From assembly GCA_903813345.2 (NCBI GenBank), contig CAIIXF020000189.1, positions 1-25,000 of the forward strand: a DNA stretch of 25,000 nucleotides, in the 5' to 3' direction. Origin of the DNA: Owenia fusiformis (Eukaryota; Annelida; Polychaeta; Sabellida; Oweniidae). Shown piece after piece: positions 1 to 11,800 of the stretch. The translations under genes were made by a program, and so were the position numbers. The number at the start of each line of letters is the position of its first letter. The stretch's first letter is position 1. The notes under the pieces were generated by a model. That model did not search any database. It had not been told where the DNA came from and worked only from the letters and a program-made list of their open reading frames with translations.

Positions 1-352
1 TAGGTCAATTTGAAATTTTGAAAACCAAGATGGAGGGTAAGTTCTTCCGGGAAAGGAGGTGGACGAAGGAGGAAATCGTATGTCATCAATTGAATCATGG
101 GGTTTTCCCTCCTCTTGGTTCTATCCAGTACCCACCAGTATTGATTGCTGTTCAACATTGTCATCTGTACCAGTTGCTTTACATACTTTCCAGGTTGTGT
201 CACTTTGGGATCTTAATACCTTGTTGTATATCTACAAATTCATTACCAATGCACATCAAATGTTCAACAATTCTTCCAAATCTACCTGTATGCTATCTAC
301 TATTCTTTAGCACATCATAAATGATGATCTGAATAATACACAAAATATTTAC
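1..352 (-). other. Intron 1 of the P450 gene
   Basis: Follows the GT donor at 351-352 on minus and runs to the left window edge. Short open frames occur on plus but have no recognisable protein similarity. No second P450 exon is visible here. Confidence 0.6.
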
Positions 353-570
353 CTTGTGCCAAAGTATACAGAAAACACACTGCCATATTCCTGTCCAAGT
401 TTAACCATATCCAGATGAAGGTTTTCTGTGAGAGTAGGTAGACAGCCTAGTATAGGCCAGCCAGTAGGGCCTGGTGGGAGCCTATATCTCCAGTATTTCA
501 ACCTCCCATCAATGAGAACGCCAAGGAGGAGCACACATATGGTTGCAAGTGCTATATATAATATCTCCAT
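353..570 (-). CDS. Cytochrome P450, first coding exon (partial gene)
   Basis: First coding exon of a membrane-bound (microsomal) cytochrome P450, a haem monooxygenase. The ATG is at 568-570 and the exon encodes 72 codons plus two bases. It opens with a hydrophobic ER signal anchor (MEILYIALATICVLLLGVLI), then basic residues, the proline-rich hinge LPPGPTGWPILG and the early P450 segment GQEYGSVFSVYFGT. The exon ends at 353 before a GTAAAT donor (read on minus) and splits a codon after two bases. The hinge and following segment resemble CYP2-clan enzymes, but the clan is inferred. The I-helix, ExxR and haem-Cys motifs are not in the window and must lie left of position 1; the leftmost 352 bases look like intron. 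Transcription runs away from the XYLT gene. Substrate cannot be told from this exon. Confidence 0.9.
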
Positions 571-779
571 CTTAGCAGTTACCTTTGTAGATGTTCGGTA
601 ACCTAGTTGTGTTTTATCATTTATTGCCCTAGAATTCTTGAATAGGCCAAGTTGCTGCGATCAGCTCGTTTACACGGTATCATATCATGAGGTGTTCAAA
701 GTCAAAGTCAATGTGACATCAAAAACACTGTTTGTTTTTACATTGGATGATGACTTGTTGGGATAGTTGTTTTTTCTCA

Positions 780-1012
780 TGACTGGTGATGTTTTGTTAT
801 CCCATCGAACAAAGTTCGGAGGGATATACGGAATGCCTCTGTCCGTCCGTCCATACGTACATATATCCATACATCTGTCCATCCGTCCATCCGTCTGGGC
901 AATAACTCAAATACCGTTGGCACGATTTTTTCATATTTTGTACACATATACTTTATGGAGTAGAAATTCTGCTCGATACCCAATTTTCAAAATGGCCATT
1001 TTAGTGCCGATT
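780..1012. repeat. Dispersed repeat with CCGT/CCAT-rich microsatellite-like core
   Basis: Contains a stretch of imperfect tetranucleotide repeats (CCGT, CCAT, ACGT variants) at about 838-895, open in several frames only because it is low-complexity. The flanks (around 800-830 and 896-1010) look like the unique ends of a dispersed element. I infer a non-autonomous repeat of a kind common in mollusc introns; no protein or terminal inverted repeat was found. Confidence 0.5.
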
Positions 1013-1017
1013 TAAGA

Positions 1018-1283
1018 AATGGATTCTAGCAATACTATCCAACATAAATCTACTTGTTGAGACCTATTTGATCAACTTGAGTTCTTCTTAGAAAATGAGG
1101 ATTTCAGCAAGGGTGCATTGCATTAACATGGGGATGTAATTGACTAATGACTTAGCATCGGGATGTCATCATGATTTATGTTACTATGAGGATAGAGACA
1201 AAATCCTTATTATCTCAGAAGAATTTAAATTGATTGAGTCTCAACAGTTAGATTCATGTGGGATAGTATTACTAGAATCCATT
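1018..1283. mobile_element. Inverted-repeat (foldback/MITE-like) element, about 270 bp
   Basis: The first roughly 90 bases (1018-1110) are an imperfect reverse complement of the last roughly 90 (1195-1283). The outermost part matches best: AATGGATTCTAGCAATACTA on the left against TAGTATTACTAGAATCCATT on the right. No coding capacity. It abuts the repeat at 780-1012. A clear target duplication was not seen, so the superfamily is unknown. Confidence 0.65.
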
Positions 1284-1534
1284 TTCAATAGTAAAAATAG
1301 GGATTCTTAAACATTTAAACTTTGGTTAGCTCTTATATATGAATAGGTAAAATACATCAATAAAACTGTATAATACATAATAAATATACAGTACAGTCTA
1401 ACAAAGGTATCTCAATAGTACTTCTTTCTTCTTTTGTCAACATTTAGTCTTGCTTCAAGGTCTTGTATACCTCTCCTCAACTGGAGGTGAAGTAGATGCA
1501 AGATGGGACCATGATTGTAATTTTAGGGCTTTCT

Positions 1535-1554
1535 AATATTGATATATCAATATT
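1535..1554. repeat. Perfect 20-bp palindrome
   Basis: AATATTGATATATCAATATT equals its own reverse complement. In DNA this AT-rich it may be chance; no function is assigned. Confidence 0.5.
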
Positions 1555-1561
1555 CTTTGAC

Positions 1562-1690
1562 ATGATTTGTTCAAATTGATATAGTTCTGCTACACTGCAT
1601 TTGAGAATGTTCTAATTTTAATATATTAATTGCATATTCATCGCAATGATTTGTTCAAATTAATATAGTTCTGCTACACTGCATTTGAGG
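1562..1690 (+). repeat. Tandem direct repeat, period 84 bp
   Basis: A segment of about 45 bases starting ATGATTTGTTCAAATT at 1562 recurs at 1646 with one change in the first 40 bases (GATATAG to AATATAG). Probably a recent local duplication in non-coding DNA. Confidence 0.75.
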
Positions 1691-2636
1691 CTATTTATTA
1701 TTTACTGCAACTCTGAAAACTTGATTAATATTGATTAAAATTTAATTAATGTATTTGTTTGAATTTATATTTATTTTATAGATATATATTTCACTGAGAT
1801 ATTTAATTTAATTGCTTTTTTATTTATGACTTTTAATAATCATCAAGGATTTTGAGAGGTTAAAATTGAAGGGAAATAAAAACTTAAACTTGTAAAACCA
1901 ATACCCTTTGAAATATTCTAGATTTTAAAGATTTCTATTTTTCAATCACAATTGTTTATCAGAGCCAGGACAACCCTCCAACACCCTACAAGATCAATCC
2001 GTCAAAGTAAAAAATTCCTTCGATCCAATAGTATTACCATCATTTGCTCAGGAAAATCATGTACATGTACAATGTATATAATAAATGTCATTAGCTAATT
2101 AATAGTAATAGATCCTTGTACAATCAAATCAATTCTACTGAACACTCCTAGAAACTACAGTAGACTCGATCAATCATGATTATTGCAATCCATTGATACT
2201 TAGTTAGACATTAAGAGACATAAGATTTCATTTTCTGTGTACATCCAATGGTAATTTTAATCTAATATGGCACTTTATTCAATCAACCTGACACTTAAGT
2301 TAATTTTCCAGAAATTATACTTCTGGACTTGTACCCTAAAGTCTAATGTATTTATTGTTATTTTAGATTGAAGCATTTCCTCAAATCTTTTTAATACTAA
2401 AGAATTATTGAAAATACAATAAATTTGGCAGTTATGTGTGAAATAAAAATTAAAACCCTTTTATATAAATATATCTGAAAATACATAATTTTTTACAAGT
2501 ACGTAACATTTATATTTCAGATTTTCTCATGTTTGTAAATAAAAAGTCATTGATTACTATTAATATACATAACTTAGTATGTTTATTTGGTCCAGTGTTA
2601 TTTGACATGGTTATGTGACTCTTGATTTATCTGTAG

Positions 2637-2804
2637 GTCTGCGTTATGCGGCAGTACAGTTTGGTACAGAATGTTGGTGTGGGGACCAATATGGCAAGTA
2701 CGGTAATACAGATTCCTCCCTCTGTGATGCCTCATGCCCTGGTGATATCACTAGCAAATGTGGTGGCTTTAAACTACAAAATGTCTACAATACAGGCTAT
2801 GGAA
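2637..2804 (+). CDS. XYLT: XYLT window exon 1: C-terminal half of WSC domain
   Basis: Acceptor AG at 2635-2636, donor GTAAGT at 2805. Starts with two bases of a split Gly codon and ends one base into the next codon. Encodes [14 protein letters not shown], then Cys pairs (LCDASC, KCGG), the usual second half of the cysteine-rich WSC carbohydrate-binding fold. The exon carrying the first half was not found. Confidence 0.92.
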
Positions 2805-5800
2805 GTAAGTACTGTACGAGGGTTGTCCCAGAAGTAATGCACTATATGCTGTAACTTTCTTTAATATTCTTCAATTCAGCTGAAATTTTGTGTATATAAC
2901 AATTGAAGTTTAATCTATTATATCCTGAAGTTTCAGCATCCAACATTAATATTAAGTCGTAATATGGTTGCTATAACGACATGGGGGTAGGGGTGGGCGG
3001 GGCAGGTACCAATTTTTCTAATTATGAAAAGATCTAAAGTGTTGTTTTATTAATATTTCTTTCCTTTAAATTGTCAAAATGTTTGGGAAATTGTTAAATT
3101 TATTTAGCATGATGTTAACTAAGTACGAATAATGACATTTAGCACTGTAATGTCATAATACCACATTTCAATAGTCACGAATTCAAATACAGTCACAGTC
3201 AAGAAATTGCAAAAATGGCTGCAATTCTCACCTGATAACAGAGGGCCTTGTGTTTGGTGGCCTAATTTCATACTTCCCTTGGACTCACAGCCACGTAAAA
3301 CAATGCTACCATGAAGAAAGTATATAAGGAGTATATACCAGATAGAACTACAATTATGGGGTGGCAGAAGAGATTTAGAAGAGACGATTTGACCCTGTAT
3401 GACAACTCCAAACATGGGAGGCAAAAACTCCACAAGTCACAGTGGAAGAAATTGCAGAGAGTATTTGACCTAACAGGCATCAAAAGTACATAACATGCAA
3501 AGGGCAATATTTTGAGAAAATGTGAAATGGGACACTGTGCAAGATACATCCATTAAATCTAGGATGTTCTCAGAGTAATTTAATATCTTAAAATGTATTT
3601 TTGAGCATACTTCTTATAGCTACACCAAATGGTATTTGTTGATTAATCATTTCATATTTTCAATTTTTTATTCCTTTTGACGTGACTGTATAACCTGCCC
3701 CGCCCTACCCAAACTCACCAACTTGATTTTATTATAACATCAATATAGTTTTATCAGTCAACATGAAAATTTTTAGAATAATCAAAATGTCTCTAAGGAA
3801 CATTTACTGAAAATTTCATGGAAAAATATCAATTATTGATAAAGTTAGAGCATATAGTGCATTACTTCTGGGACAACCCTCGTATGTATGTCAGTATAGG
3901 GGTAATGATATAAGTATCTCCCTAATGGAGTAAATCACTTTAAAGGTTCGTTGTTTTTTGTTCATTTTAGATGGGGCCAATCATACAACCATAAAGATGT
4001 GACCTCGAATTTTGTAAAAATGTTATTGTTTGAAATTAAAAATCAATTAAAACAACGATCAAAAGCCTGTCATTACCTTTTTGTCAAACAACTTTTTCCA
4101 TGAGCTGGCTCATTCTCAAAGTGTGTCTCTTTTTAAGCCAAAATTATTCATACTAAAAATATATTGAACATGCAGAAGTAATAAATACTCAAGTCCTTCA
4201 TGTTCTTACTTATTAGATTGGAATGTGTGAGTCATAAATAAATGAGAATTAAATTCAATTATTTTGTCATTCAGGCAACTATTTGTGAGAGTAAGGTCGA
4301 TTATATCAATCGAATTATTGTCTGATTCATAAAGAAACACAGTGCTCTGTTGAGTTGAACACTGCAAGCACGAACACTTTTGCTGTGTTTTTGAATTGCC
4401 CTCGGCAGTGGTGCATTGCGTAATAAGTAATGAGATTTCCCCCAGGTATCAAGAAAAAGAACAAAAAGCACCATAGCGCAAATTACATGGTCACATGTTT
4501 TCAACAAAAAAACTCATCCAAGCGCACTAACACTCACATAATTCTTTTGAGAGACGTTGTGGTTTATTGCAATCGAACTCGTGTGGTGCACAACAAGCCG
4601 GCGCGGTTGACAATCGCTGTTACCCAACAAGTTTTACACATCGTAATTAGCGATGTAAGTGCGCTTGGAATGGATAAACCGCTTTTGTTGAAAACTTGTG
4701 AGCATGTAATTTGGAACTCATGGGCTCATTGTTCTTTTTTGTGATATCTCAGGGGAATACTTCTTATTATGTATTATGCAATGCACTCGTCCGCGGGTAG
4801 TTCAAAAACGCGGTCTTTATGAGCTGGCTGAATACAACATGCATTGTCATGTGCAGTTTGACTTAAACAATATTATTACTTAATTTTAATTGTAGAAAAA
4901 ACTACCAATGATAATTGGAGGGTCGAGGGTGAAGATATAACAGACACGCATGTCAGGATTGCCTTTGTTCTTACTGTGAATGGACGTGCTGTACGCCAAG
5001 TGAAACGTCTCTTCAAGATGCTCTACCACCCTCATCATTACTACTTCATACATGTGGATTCTGTAAGATATATTTTCTATTCAGAGTTTTGAAGCTGTTT
5101 GTACTTCACTTTATCATGCACATCTCCTGTACATGTGCATCTCTATCATGTTAACCCTCTCCCTAGTGCATGCCTCCCTCTCCAATGCCTATCTCTTTAG
5201 TGCATAGCACTTTAATTTTTTCAAGTTATTCTGAAAGTAGCTGATACAGTGTTACATATATTTTAAGATATACAGATCGATCATGTTAAACCTCTCCCTA
5301 GTGCATCACCTCTCGCTTGTCTCTAATGACACTCTCTCTCTAATTATGTCAACACCAAAATGTGGTGACATATTCGGTTGGTGGTTGGCAATCGGTGGTT
5401 GTCGATCTGTGTCTGTAACAAATTATAACAACTTCCAATAACTTAACAAATTCTGTTTAGACTGACTTCAATTTTTTCAAAATCATCTACAAGTTTTCAG
5501 AAGTTCAAATCTGACTTTAATAATTTAATAATTTAGAAGGTAAAAAAGGTCAAAAACTTGCTTCAAATTGACCAATTTTCTTTTCAAAATCATCTACATG
5601 TTTCTCAAGGTCAAAAAATTGACCTGAAGGTCAACAAGGTCTTTTTTCATGTTGCTTTAAAATGATTTTTTTTTTTCAAAATCATCTACAAGTTCTAAGA
5701 AGTTCAAATCTGACTTTAGATTTGAGATTTTGCCTTCAATGACCTTCTCAGGGTCAAAAAAGGTATTTTTTCAACTTGCTTCAAATTGACTCAATTTAAT

Positions 5801-8800
5801 CATCTACAAGTTCTCAGATATTCAAATCTGGCTTAAGATTGAACTCATAATATTGTGAGCAATCAGGTGGTGACATTTTGTCACGTTAATGCCTTGTTTC
5901 AAGTTGTTCTGAAAGTAGCGACTCCAGTATAGTGTTTATTTTAACTGTGACCCTCTATGCATCATTGCCTTTATTCATGTACTCTCCCACTTACATACAC
6001 ACCTTCTATAGAACTCTTGGTAAGGAAATACATAAATAGGAGGCTTTATGTTAGACTATCTCCAAGTTGAAAGTAGCTAAAATTTTGAAATGTGTTGATC
6101 TGACATGAACATCTAGACATTAACTCCAATCAAACATGGAGAATAACTAAATTTTATTTTATTCTGTAGCGTCAGGACTATCTGTACAGAGAACTTAGCG
6201 TGCTTGCTGATAGGTTCCCAAATGTGATGATGTCACAGACGAGGCTCTCTACCATCTGGGGTGGGGCTAGTCTACTACAGATGTTGATCCAGTGTATGAG
6301 AGACATGTTAGCAATTAAGGACTGGAAATGGGACTACTTTGTTAATCTGAGTGAATCAGATTTTCCAATAAAGTGAGATTTTATAAAATCATGCTTAAAA
6401 TTGAGAACTGCTGTTAAATGAAGTTTAAAAGACACACACGCAATATTTACCTTTCTAATAAACTGTACCACCTTTTACTGCACAAATGAAGCTAGGATAC
6501 ATTGACCAGGCATGTGATGTCTGATTGTAGGTAGTAATGTAAACAAACAAAATTCTAAGAAGATTTCCAAAATTAGCAATGAATTAAATATTATTTTTGA
6601 TAACATTTCCACCTACAATCTATGCTATCATGAATTGAGCCAATATAATAATAGGATTTTATTAGTACTGATGCCCTTTTAGGGCCAAATGTACATCTAA
6701 TATACAATTTTCAATAACAGTAAATATAGGCAATAAAGTAAAGAAAATAGGATTACATTCTTCAAATGACATATGAAATGTTACTTTGATATAAGAATCC
6801 TGTCTCTACCCATCATTAGATACTTTATCATGTCAGCAGATTCTTTTAATATGATCCCCTCACTCGTCAATAGAAAAATTGTCTTTTGGTGGTCATTCAT
6901 GGTTTTAAAATTACGACACAGGTTTTCAAGTTTTTCAATATGAGATTTTCTGATAAACTCCAATTTTTTACATTTGAATAAAAAGTGTGTTTCATCTTCT
7001 ATAACCGAGTCCTTGCATATTTTACAAAATCGACTATTAAGATCAGTAATTGGTTTTGTATATCGGCCTCTCTCTATCTCTAGATTTGTTCACAGTATGT
7101 TCACAGTGGTTTCTTCTTTGTCGCAACAGAGGGTAGGGGTTATTAGAAAGGTCTATTTTCACAATAATTTGCTAATCTTGAATTATTACTCTTTATTTTG
7201 TTGGTTTTAATTAACTAAGCCAATATTGTCTTCTTTTAAGATCCACAAAAATAACAATCAAGGAATGTTCTTCACACCGTAATACTGATTGAAATGGTTC
7301 CAAATTAGATACAATAGTGAATCACATCATATATGACACATGGTTTAATGTTCTTACCACACAGTAAAGCCATGCAGTGTGGAAAAGTGAATTTAACAAT
7401 TAACTTCATGAATCTCAGTCTCTAAAATCAGTTGAAACCAGAGAATTTTTCATTTTTGCCACCTTTTGACATTTCACTGCATACCTATACAGGTTTAGAT
7501 GCTCAACTTAGTAAAATCAGACAGCAGAGATCATTTCTACCCCTTTTAAAACAATTTTTTGTGTAAAGTGGGTGAAAATTGTACAAACAGGAGCAATTTT
7601 TAATTTAGTGAAAGATTTTGTGAGGGATTTTCTCTTCACTCTGGGTTTTCAAGGTCATTTCTGAGGTGACGAGAAATCTCACCATTCCAGGTAGTCAAGA
7701 GGTTAATGAAATAAACATACAATGTGTGTGTGGCAGTATCATGGGTTTGAATTAAGGAAGGCGGAGTATAAGGATTTGATCTGAAGCCTACATGTAATCA
7801 ATTGACCTACCTTAACAGATAATCCGAATAGAATTTATGCAAACATCTTTTGTCCACACATATTGTTATGGTCTCCAACCTTTTTGTGGACGTTGGTTGG
7901 TGTTTGGTGTTCAGCAGTTGGCATTGTTAACAAATGTCATCTGTAACAAATGGCAGGTGGTGACATTTTGCATGTTTTAGCCTTGTTCTATTCTATTGCC
8001 AGTGTTTTATTCAATATTTTATTCATTCCAGGCCTCTGAATGAACTGACTGCATTTCTGACAAAGTTCAGAGGAATGAATTTCGTCAAGTCCCATGGAAG
8101 AGACACACCAAGGTGAGTGATTCAATTAGTACTTAGTAGTGCGTAAAGTTCATTCAATGAATCTTATCATTGTAAATCTGGTTAAAGTGATTCTCTGTAT
8201 TTGATTTCCTGCTCAAGGAATAATCAAAAGATTATAAAATCACAAGTTGTTAAGATATAAACTTGAGTCAAAGTATTGATTTTGAAAAAATACTTTTTAA
8301 GTAAACCCCCCTTCTCTCCTTCATTAATCATGAACATTTTAAACCCAGTAAAAACTTGGACGACTCTCAAACGTAAGTCAATTAAACATTTGTGTTGGAT
8401 TGGCTAATTAATTCTGTTGTGTTTTTAGTTAAAAGTTACTCAGATTTATTATTTAAAGTAACAGAGACCTCATCTTAATGCATCTTTATACATACAGGTA
8501 CAAGTAGATATGAAGCTATGCAAAACAAATATTATATCTAGTCAGACTAGTCTTGTTGCAAATACATGTATTTGTGTTGCATGGTCTTGTAGTTGCATTA
8601 GAAGATGCAATAAGATGATTATCTCACATCAAGTCTCTGGTCCCCCCTCCCTCTTACTTATCATCCTCACTTTGTGATAGTGATGTGTAAAACAGGTGCA
8701 GGTCACAAGAGCTAGAACAAGGAAATACCATGTGGTTTCATGGTTGATTGATTCTTTGGTGTTTAAGTCAAAAGTCATCATGGTAGATCTAAGAGATGCT

Positions 8801-11800
8801 TTTGTATAATAGATAAATGTATAATAGAGAAAATACAAAGCACTCAAAGATCTTAGTTGAATTTTTCAGAAATATCCCTCATATTGTTTAATGATGTAGC
8901 TTGTCTCATCAAATGAGTTGATGTATATGTAATATTGGATTACTGTGGTGATGGGGTCATTGTGCTTATAGGAAATGTAACTGTTATGGTTGAGGGAATA
9001 GCAAATATAATGTTATGGGCTGATAACTGTTTTTGTTGTAACATGTATGCACATGTAGTCCTGGGAGTTGTTTCAGCCTAGATTCATACTTTGGATTCAT
9101 TTTTTTCAAATAAGAAATTAATGGAATAAAAGTCAATTTGCAATTTTACCACAAAAAACAGTTATTTTCAGTAGCAAAGATATTTTACATGGTGCAGTGT
9201 GCTTAAAAATAACTTCTTAAAACTATTAAAAATGAATATGAATGAGATATTATCTGAATATACAGTATCAACATTTTACCTGTGCCTTTTTAGGTTCATT
9301 AAAAAACAAGGACTAGACAAGACCTTTGTTCAATGTGACAATCACATGTGGCGACTTGATTCCCGCAAATTGCCTGATGGGATACGTGTGGATGGAGGAA
9401 GTGATTGGGTTGGACTTCATCGTGACTTCTGTGAATATGTTACAACTTCTCAAGATGACCTTGTCGTAGGGACCATGGAGATTTGGAAATACACTCTTCT
9501 ACCAGCTGAAGTAAGTACTCAGACCAGAATATGTGTTATTTTGCTCTCACTTGAAAGGTGGTGTATGCCAAAGTTACTATATGTCAACACAAGTGATGAC
9601 AATGTTGTGGAGCAGATTTGGACTAGTTAAGTGCCAAACAGGATAAATGAGGTGATTTCAATTTATTTTGACAAAATCGATATAAGGACTATTTGATAGC
9701 GCTAAAAATAATGAGAGTCAATGATGTCCTTTACAGATCTTGTCCCTTTAATCAAACAATTGAATTATTTTATAATATTTGAAATATTCCATTGTATTAT
9801 TTCAGTCGTTCTTCCACACAGTTTTGCATAACAGTAAGTTCTGTACAAAGGTCATCAACAACAACCTCCATCTCACAAACTGGCGTCGCAAGCAGGGCTG
9901 CAAGTGCCAGTATAAACACATTGTCGACTGGTGTGGATGCTCACCTAATGACATCAAATATTCAGATTGGGATAAAATTAAAGTAAGTACATGGGAGAGC
10001 ATTCTAAAAAACAAAGAATCTAAGAATTCTACTTTTATGACATTAAACTGCATTTAATTAAAACCAGATAATGTTTCACCTGTTCTTATAATAAGCCATA
10101 TGTGTGAATATAGGATAAAGAGTTACACCCTGTCCCCCTAAACCCAGATTGCTATAGCACCAATATTCCCCACAATATATTACACAGTAATAAGACGATT
10201 TTGTATATGACGGAATAAAGAAATATTAAGGGAAGAAAAGACAAATCTCTTGATGAGATCATAAATTGCAAGACTTTTTGGACAACCCTTGTAGATTAAT
10301 TAATAGTGTCCAATATCCTTTATGAAGTGGTATTCTGTTGCTATAGCAACCACATTTTGTGACTAGCATTATTTTGATGTCATTGTTGGCAGTGATAGTT
10401 TTACATAGAACTGTGGCCAATTCCTTGTTTATTCGCTGTATTACTTTTCCCATCAGCACATCTTTTTGGATTTATCTGATTAATATTCTAGTCAAAATGT
10501 TTTTCCATTGTAGTCTACTGAAGACAGGCCTATCTATTTCGCGAGGAAATTTGAAGCAATCATAGAACAGAAAACACTTAACATCATAGATGAGAAGATA
10601 AATGGAGAATACCCCTTTGGTAAGAAACTTTAAAGAAGGCATCACTTGACCCATTTTAGCATCTTTTGACGCGTATCATTCATTGACAATCACACATGCA
10701 AACTGCAAGATAAAACAGAGGAGAAGATAATTTATCCAAATATAGATGGCATGATAGTGTGTGTTTCAAAGATGTTCAAAACAACTATTGGTAACATGCA
10801 ATAAGATTGTTGGACAGGTGTATAAATCTCAAGCCTCTTAGATTTTGATCAGTCCCATTTCACATTTATTTCCTTTTAGTTTAATTTAATCTAAACATGT
10901 TCAACTGAAAATCCATTGAGCAGTCAAATTCTATACAGGTTGAATATTTCTAGGTACAACAGGGTTGATATCTTACTGGCAGAATGACTTTCACCATCTG
11001 GATCATGTCGTTAAGTTCAACAATGCCTACTATACGCTCTACCAGGCATTCATTAGACAGAGCATGGCTAGCCTGGCAAGAGGTAGCACTGGTTGTTACC
11101 TAACAGAACCACGTCTGTTGGAGGTTACGACGTATCATAGAGCAGATAGGTTTCAGGTAAGTAATTAGTAGGTCATCTTAGGAGGTCATCTTCTAACCAC
11201 AATGTTACTTTTTTTGTTCTTGAAAGTCCTGTGGAGGACACCCCATGAATTAACAGGACAAATCTTAGAACTACTTACTTGTTTTATGGGCCGAGCCAAT
11301 CTCTCCTGAATTGACTCAATATTGAGACTCTATGAAATAAGATATATGAACTAATTGACTACTCTGCCATCTTTTATCAACTTTTTATTTTCCTTGGTCT
11401 AAGCAAACTTAACATCAATCCAAATAGGAACGTTCGGCATTACATTAACTATGAAATGATTGAAAAATTGATTCAGTAGCATTGTTAAATATTTTCAGGG
11501 TATATTGGTGCTATACAAAGCCAAAAACAAGGCTGACAACAAGGAAGTTACAATAGAGTCTCATCTGAAAGTCGATCACTTCATGCGGGTCTTCCAAGTT
11601 CTAGGTCCTTCAGCCAGGATGGTCAATATTGAGGTTTGTACAAAGAAATCATGAAAAAATGGAGACTGTACTACTGGCATCTATCATAAATCATTAAAAT
11701 GAGCAATGATTTGATAATATATGTGGAATTTACTTAGTGGAGAGTTAAAGCCATTTGAAGGGAATTCAGAATCAATAATATCTGTTATAAATTATGTATG

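Larger units (their letters stand above)
571..2636. other. Intergenic or XYLT intron region between P450 and first visible XYLT exon
   Basis: About 2 kb, very AT-rich, without a supportable exon on either strand. It should contain the P450 promoter (minus) just right of 570. It also contains the acceptor of XYLT window exon 1 at its right end, so at least its right part is XYLT intron. It holds a repeat with a CCGT/CCAT-rich stretch (about 780-1010), an inverted-repeat element (about 1018-1283), a perfect 20-bp palindrome (1535-1554) and an 84-bp direct repeat (1562-1690). I looked for the first half of the WSC domain and did not find it. Confidence 0.6.
2805..4895 (+). other. XYLT intron (2.1 kb) carrying two inverted-repeat elements
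   Basis: Separates the WSC and catalytic exons. It holds a mariner-like element starting 12 bases after the donor and a 430-bp foldback near its 3' end. Between them (3885-4380) I see only AT-rich sequence. The phase of exons 1 and 2 is directly compatible, so no exon is needed in between. Confidence 0.8.
6373..8031 (+). other. XYLT intron (1.7 kb) containing a LINE remnant and a short repeat
   Basis: Holds the antisense LINE 3' end at about 6645-7089 and repeat copy 2 at about 7868-7985. The remainder (6373-6644, 7090-7867) shows nothing recognisable. Confidence 0.7.

Noticed and set aside
18-320. Two overlapping open frames on plus at the left edge
   Set aside because: They lie in P450 intron 1 and neither resembles a known protein; low-confidence chance frames.
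838-895. Open frames of 65-82 codons over the CCGT/CCAT tract
   Set aside because: Low-complexity repeats are open in several frames at once; no protein signal.
1966-2066. Open stretch after a TTTATCAG acceptor-like site, considered as an upstream XYLT exon
   Set aside because: The translation has no WSC cysteine pattern or signal anchor and there is no convincing donor in matching phase.
3971-4000. Possible small XYLT exon after a TTCATTTTAG acceptor
   Set aside because: It reads into a TGA within ten codons, has no good donor, and exons 1 and 2 already join in phase without it.
4430-4744. Open frame of 104 codons on plus, and one of 68 on minus, in an XYLT intron
   Set aside because: Both lie across the arms of the foldback element, and neither protein has recognisable features.
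10259-10459. Minus-strand frame resembling the C-terminus of a Tc1/mariner transposase (RINKELATV…)
   Set aside because: Similarity is only suggestive, and the frame runs into the solo element end in the wrong orientation; not strong enough to annotate.
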